Origin: Gammaproteobacteria bacterium
Lineage (GTDB): Bacteria; Pseudomonadota; Gammaproteobacteria; Steroidobacterales; Steroidobacteraceae
Direction of reading: 5' to 3'
Assembly (NCBI GenBank): GCA_020029535.1
Contig: JAIBJM010000021.1
Location: 1-36,099 of the forward strand
Length of the DNA stretch: 36,099 bases
Made by a program: the position numbers and the translations under genes. Below the pieces are notes generated by a model. It did not search any database, was not told the origin of the DNA, and saw only the letters and a list, made by a program, of their open reading frames with translations. Of this stretch, positions 32,400 to 36,099 are shown piece by piece (the stretch's first letter is position 1; the number at the start of each line of letters is the position of its first letter).

Positions 32400-34170
32400 T
32401 CTGCTCGCCCATCGCGCGCGCCGCCCGGGTGGGCGGCGCATCGCAAAGCTCGGCGATCAGGTCGGTCAGCACTTCGAACGACACCGGCTTGACCAGGTGA
32501 TGATCGAAGCCGGCCTCGCGCGCGCGGCGCTTGTCGTCGCTCTGCCCCCAGCCGCTGAGAGCAATCAGATGCATGTGCCGACCCCAATCGGTGGCGCGTA
32601 TGTTGCGCGCCAGCTCGTAGCCATTCATCACCGGCATGCCCACATCCAGCACCGCCACTTCCGGACGATGCTGCGCGGCCAGCTCCATTCCTTCGACGCC
32701 ACCTGACGCCTGGTACACCTGATGACCGGCCATCTCCAGCAGCATGGTCAGGCTCTGCACGGCGTCGACATTGTCATCCACCACCAGCACGCGACGCCGG
32801 ATTGAATCAGGTGCTGCAGCCAGCGCCGATGCCAGCGCGTCGGCGCCGGCCGACGCACAGACCGGCAGCCGCACGACGAATTCACTGCCGGCATTCTCGC
32901 CTTCGCTGCGCGCGCTGACCTGGCCGTCGTGCAACTCGACCAGCCGGCGTACCAGCGCCAGGCCGATTCCCAGGCCCTCCTCGCTGTGTCCGCTGCGTCC
33001 CGGCACGCGCGAAAACAGATTGAAAAGTCTGGGCTGCGCATCAGGTGAAATGCCGATACCGGAATCGGTAACGCGGAACTCCACCTCGTCGTCAACACGC
33101 GCCACCGTCAATGCAATGAGTCCGCCGGGCGGTGTGTACTTGGCTGCATTGCTGAGCAGATTGCCGATCACCTGCACCAGCCGCACCACATCGCCATGCA
33201 CCGGCAGAGCGGGCTCGCGGCAGTCCACCTGCAATTCGTGTCCGCGTTCACGGATCACAGGCTGCAAGGCTTCCAGTGCGCGCTCGACAATGGTCTGTAC
33301 CGAAATGATCTCCTTGTTGAGCCGGATCGTGCCGTGCGTGATGCGCGATATATCCAGCAGATCGTCAACCAGCCGGGTCAGATGCGCGGCCTGCCGGCCA
33401 ATCACGTCGCGCGACCACACCAGCGCCTCGTCCTGCAGCGGCAGGCGGTTCATCACTTCGACGGCGTTGCGGATCGGCGCCAGCGGATTGCGCAGCTCGT
33501 GGGCAAGAATGGCCAGGAATTCGTCCTTGTGGCGGTCGGTCTCCTTGAGCGCGCTTTCGGCGCGCAGCCGCTCGAGGTTCTCGGCCTGCAGGGCCAGATT
33601 GACGTCCCCCAGCTCGCGATTGACCTGACTGAGATGCTGGTTGAGGGTCTCCAGCTCGCGCTGGTTTTCCGCCTGCAGCGTGGTATTGGCGCGCTCCAGC
33701 CGGCCGTTGGCCGCCGCCAGGCTCACGTTCAGTTCCTGCAGCTTGCGGCGCTGATTGTGCAGTTCGACCAGCACCATCACCTTGCTGCGCAGAATGTCGG
33801 CGACGATGGGAATGGACACGTAGTCCACCGCACCCAGCTTGTAACCCTTGAGCCTGTCCAGCTCGTTGACGTGCACACCGGTGACGAAAATGATGGGCGT
33901 GCGTTCGTGGCGCGGATGATCATGGACCATCGCCGCGGTCTCGAAGCCATCCATGCCCGGCATGCTGACATCGAGCAGGATCACCGCGACGTCATTCTGC
34001 ATCAGCTGCTGCAAGGCCTCGACGCCCGAGCGTGCGAACAGCAGGTTCTGTCCCAGCGGAGCGAGAATGGTTTCATAGGACAGCAGCCGCGCGGGCTGGT
34101 CATCCACCAGCAGGATGTTGACCTTCTCGCTGGAATCAACAGCCTGCATTGCGGTCAGGGATGCAGCCAC
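32389..34170 (-). CDS. Hybrid histidine kinase with receivers at both ends
   Basis: A 593-residue cytoplasmic protein. The N-terminal receiver has D67 (VILLDVSMPGMDG). A coiled coil follows (about 135-212; LQELNVSLAAANGRLERANT, QHLSQVNRELGDVNLALQAE). HisKA has H224 (FLAILAHELRNPLAPIRNAV). The ATPase domain has IGNLLSNAAKYT, VTDSGIGISP and EGLGIGLALV. A second receiver has D509 (VAVLDVGMPVMNGYE). No membrane segment is present, so input comes through the first receiver, likely from the adjacent upstream kinase. The GTG start at 34170 overlaps that gene by 16 bases; ATG at 34149 is possible. The 3' end overlaps the permease gene. Confidence 0.9.
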   Translation of the reverse strand: MAASLTAMQAVDSSEKVNILLVDDQPARLLSYETILAPLGQNLLFARSGVEALQQLMQNDVAVILLDVSMPGMDGFETAAMVHDHPRHERTPIIFVTGVHVNELDRLKGYKLGAVDYVSIPIVADILRSKVMVLVELHNQRRKLQELNVSLAAANGRLERANTTLQAENQRELETLNQHLSQVNRELGDVNLALQAENLERLRAESALKETDRHKDEFLAILAHELRNPLAPIRNAVEVMNRLPLQDEALVWSRDVIGRQAAHLTRLVDDLLDISRITHGTIRLNKEIISVQTIVERALEALQPVIRERGHELQVDCREPALPVHGDVVRLVQVIGNLLSNAAKYTPPGGLIALTVARVDDEVEFRVTDSGIGISPDAQPRLFNLFSRVPGRSGHSEEGLGIGLALVRRLVELHDGQVSARSEGENAGSEFVVRLPVCASAGADALASALAAAPDSIRRRVLVVDDNVDAVQSLTMLLEMAGHQVYQASGGVEGMELAAQHRPEVAVLDVGMPVMNGYELARNIRATDWGRHMHLIALSGWGQSDDKRRAREAGFDHHLVKPVSFEVLTDLIAELCDAPPTRAARAMGEQIST

Positions 34171-36099
34171 ATCCGCACCAGTCCAAGCAACTGGTTGGTA
34201 TCAACCGGCTTGGCCACATAGTCGGAGGCGCCCGCCTCCAGACATTTCTCGCGATCGCCTTTCATCGCCTTGGCCGTCAGCGCAATGATGGGCAGCAGCC
34301 TGAAACGCGGATTGGCGCGGATGCGGCGCATGGTCTCGTAACCATCCATCTCCGGCATCATCACGTCCATCAGCACCAGCGAAAAGTCATCAGAGGCCTC
34401 CAGCTGCGCGATCGCATCCATGCCGTTGGTGGCGGTCACGACCTGCATGCCACGCCGCTCCAGGATGCTGTTCAGCGCGAAAATGTTGCGCACGTCATCG
34501 TCCACCACCAGCACCTTGCGGCCGTGCAGCGGCTCATCGCTCTGGTGCAGCGTCTCGATCATGCGCTGCTTGCCCGGCGGCAGATCGGCAATCACGCGAT
34601 GCAGAAACAGCGCGGTCTCATCCAGCAGGCGTTCCGGTGACGACACGCCCTTGAGCACGATGCTCTTGGCCTTCTGCCGCAGCTCAACCTGCTCCTGCTC
34701 CGAAAGGTCGCGGCCGGTGAAGACCACGATGGGCAGGTCGCGCAACGTGGTATCGCGCTGGATCTCGGCCAGCAGATCGAAACCGCTGATGTCCGGCAGG
34801 CGCAGATCCAGCACCGCGCAGTCGAAGTTCTGCGAGCGCATCAGTTCCAGCGCCTCGCCACCGTTGCCGGCCGCAGTGATACGGATGTCCGACGAGCCCA
34901 GCAGTTCGGCAATGCTCATCTGCTCGGCGGGGTCGTCCTCCACCACCAGCAGTTCACGCACGCGCGGCGTCGCGAACTTCTTGATGCGCTGAAGCGCCTG
35001 CGCCAGGCCATCGGTGGTGGCCGGCTTGTTCATGAAGGCAAAGGCGCCACGCTCCAGGCTGTACTGACGCTCTTCCTCCACGGTGAGGATCTGCACCGGA
35101 ATGTGTCGCGTGCCCGGATCCTGCTTCAGCTGGTTGAGCACGGTCCAGCCCAGCATGTCGGGCAGGAACACGTCGAGCGTGATCGCGGTGGGGCGGTACT
35201 TGCGCGCCAGCGCCAGGCCTTCGGCGCCGCTCTTGGCGACAATGCCCTTGAAACCGTTGTCGCGCGCCAGATTCAGCAGCACCTTGCCGTAGTGGGTATC
35301 GTCTTCGACTATCAACAGCAGACAATCGCCCTCCTGCACATCGTCGCAATCGTCGCTGATTTCCTCCACGTGCGCCGGTGCCAGCGCAATCGGCGGATAG
35401 ACGGCGGCGCCGGCGGCCGGTCGCTGTTGCGGAGTCTGCCGATAGGCAGACCCTATGAAATGCAGCGGCAGATACAGCGTGAAGGTACTGCCCACGCCCG
35501 GCGTGCTGCTCAGCTTCAGTTCCCCGCCCAGCAGGTGCGCCAGTTCGCGGCTGATGGCCAGACCCAATCCGGTGCCGCCGTACTTGCGCGAGGTGCCGGC
35601 GTCGGCCTGCTGGAAAGCTTCGAAGATGATCTTCTGCTTCTCCGGCGCGATACCGATGCCGGAATCCACCACCGAGAACTCGACCACGGTCTGCGCCTGA
35701 CGCAGCACCGGATGGTCGGCCGTCCACCCTTCGCGGGCCACCCTGACGTACAGGTCGACACTGCCATGCGACGTGAACTTGAAGGCGTTGGAGAGCAGAT
35801 TCTTCAACACCTGCAGCAGGCGCTTGGAGTCGGTCTGCAGCTGGCGCCCCAGGTCGGCATCGAACACCGTATTGAACGACAGGTTGCGAGCCTCGGCCTC
35901 GTGACGGAAGTTGCGCTCGATGGTTTCGCGCAGATGCGTGAACAACAGGTCCTCGGCCTCGACGGTCACCGTGCCGGACTCGATCTTCGACAGATCGAGG
36001 ATGTCGCTGATCAGGTTCAGCAGGTCGGTGCCGGCGCCATGGATGGTCTTGGCAAATTCCACCTGGCGCAGCGTCAGGTTGGCATCGGCATTCTCGGAC
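34155..36099 (-). CDS. Hybrid histidine kinase with three receivers (5' end outside window)
   Basis: A partial gene: the frame is open to the window edge. Counting from codon 36062, it begins within the dimerisation helix (EFAKTIHGAGTDLLNLISD, DLSKIESG), so the phospho-His lies outside. The ATPase domain is complete (KNLLSNAFKFTSHG, VVDSGIGIAP, KYGGTGLGLAIS). Receivers follow at D297 (ITLDVFLPDMLG), D419 (AVLDLRLPDISG) and D566 (VLMDVMMPEMDGYE). Such triple-receiver kinases often have HAMP-repeat N-termini. The first conserved Lys of each receiver is visible only partly in the middle one (SIVLKGVSSPE). It overlaps the next kinase gene by 16 bases, so the two probably form one phosphorelay unit. 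Confidence 0.92.
   Translation of the reverse strand, partial: SENADANLTLRQVEFAKTIHGAGTDLLNLISDILDLSKIESGTVTVEAEDLLFTHLRETIERNFRHEAEARNLSFNTVFDADLGRQLQTDSKRLLQVLKNLLSNAFKFTSHGSVDLYVRVAREGWTADHPVLRQAQTVVEFSVVDSGIGIAPEKQKIIFEAFQQADAGTSRKYGGTGLGLAISRELAHLLGGELKLSSTPGVGSTFTLYLPLHFIGSAYRQTPQQRPAAGAAVYPPIALAPAHVEEISDDCDDVQEGDCLLLIVEDDTHYGKVLLNLARDNGFKGIVAKSGAEGLALARKYRPTAITLDVFLPDMLGWTVLNQLKQDPGTRHIPVQILTVEEERQYSLERGAFAFMNKPATTDGLAQALQRIKKFATPRVRELLVVEDDPAEQMSIAELLGSSDIRITAAGNGGEALELMRSQNFDCAVLDLRLPDISGFDLLAEIQRDTTLRDLPIVVFTGRDLSEQEQVELRQKAKSIVLKGVSSPERLLDETALFLHRVIADLPPGKQRMIETLHQSDEPLHGRKVLVVDDDVRNIFALNSILERRGMQVVTATNGMDAIAQLEASDDFSLVLMDVMMPEMDGYETMRRIRANPRFRLLPIIALTAKAMKGDREKCLEAGASDYVAKPVDTNQLLGLVRMWLHP

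Overview
The window is high-GC, densely packed gammaproteobacterial chromosome. The gene families and gene order point to a Xanthomonadales, Nevskiales or Steroidobacter-like lineage: sdhCDAB-sdhE-ygfX running into rpoE-rseA-rseB, a fimT-pilV-pilW-pilX minor pilin run, and murJ-ribF-ileS-lspA-ispH beside rplU-rpmA-obgE and ispB. The lineage is inferred from gene content and order, not from a database search. Many neighbouring genes overlap by 1-4 bases (ATGA, GTGA, TTGA or TGATG), so translational coupling is common.

1-7175: a long minus-strand array. Read in transcription order it holds succinate dehydrogenase (sdhC, sdhD, sdhA, sdhB), its flavinylation factor sdhE with an apparent CTG start, a YgfX-like membrane protein, the envelope-stress sigma factor rpoE with anti-sigma factor rseA and modulator rseB, and a small glutaredoxin. 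A possible terminator follows, then the 5' end of an unrecognised, AT-richer gene at the window edge. A 328-base divergent region separates sdhC from ygfZ.

7176-10702: ygfZ coupled to a two-DTG aspartyl protease on the plus strand, a PepSY-type membrane protein, a ccdAB toxin-antitoxin pair and tRNA-Thr(CGT) on the minus strand. 10820-13046: four minor type IV pilin genes without pilY1 or pilE, followed by a 169-bp imperfect palindrome. 13250-23702: housekeeping genes (ispH, lspA, ileS, ribF, murJ, rpsT, a TfoX C-terminal-domain gene, obgE, rpmA, rplU, ispB) and tRNA-Pro(CGG).

23719-32399: an accessory catabolic block starting 16 bp after tRNA-Pro. It contains an internally deleted TonB-dependent receptor pseudogene, a TetR regulator, a DUF6152 protein, an unrecognised exported protein, an exported alpha/beta hydrolase of feruloyl-esterase type, a MarR regulator, a hydroxycinnamoyl-CoA hydratase-lyase, an NDP-forming acyl-CoA synthetase and an aromatic-acid MFS permease. 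The MarR-hydratase-synthetase arrangement matches the ferC-ferB-ferA system of Sphingobium SYK-6. A perfect 10-bp inverted repeat lies in the marR-ferB intergenic region. The inferred flow is ester hydrolysis in the envelope, uptake of the free hydroxycinnamate, CoA activation, then cleavage to an aromatic aldehyde plus acetyl-CoA. The aldehyde-oxidising step is not in the window.

32389-36099: two overlapping hybrid histidine kinase genes on the minus strand. The upstream one is cut by the window edge and carries three receiver domains; the second has receivers at both ends. The best candidates for unusual biology are the ferulate-type block with its operator, the CTG-started sdhE, the palindromic element after pilX, and the TonB receptor relic.
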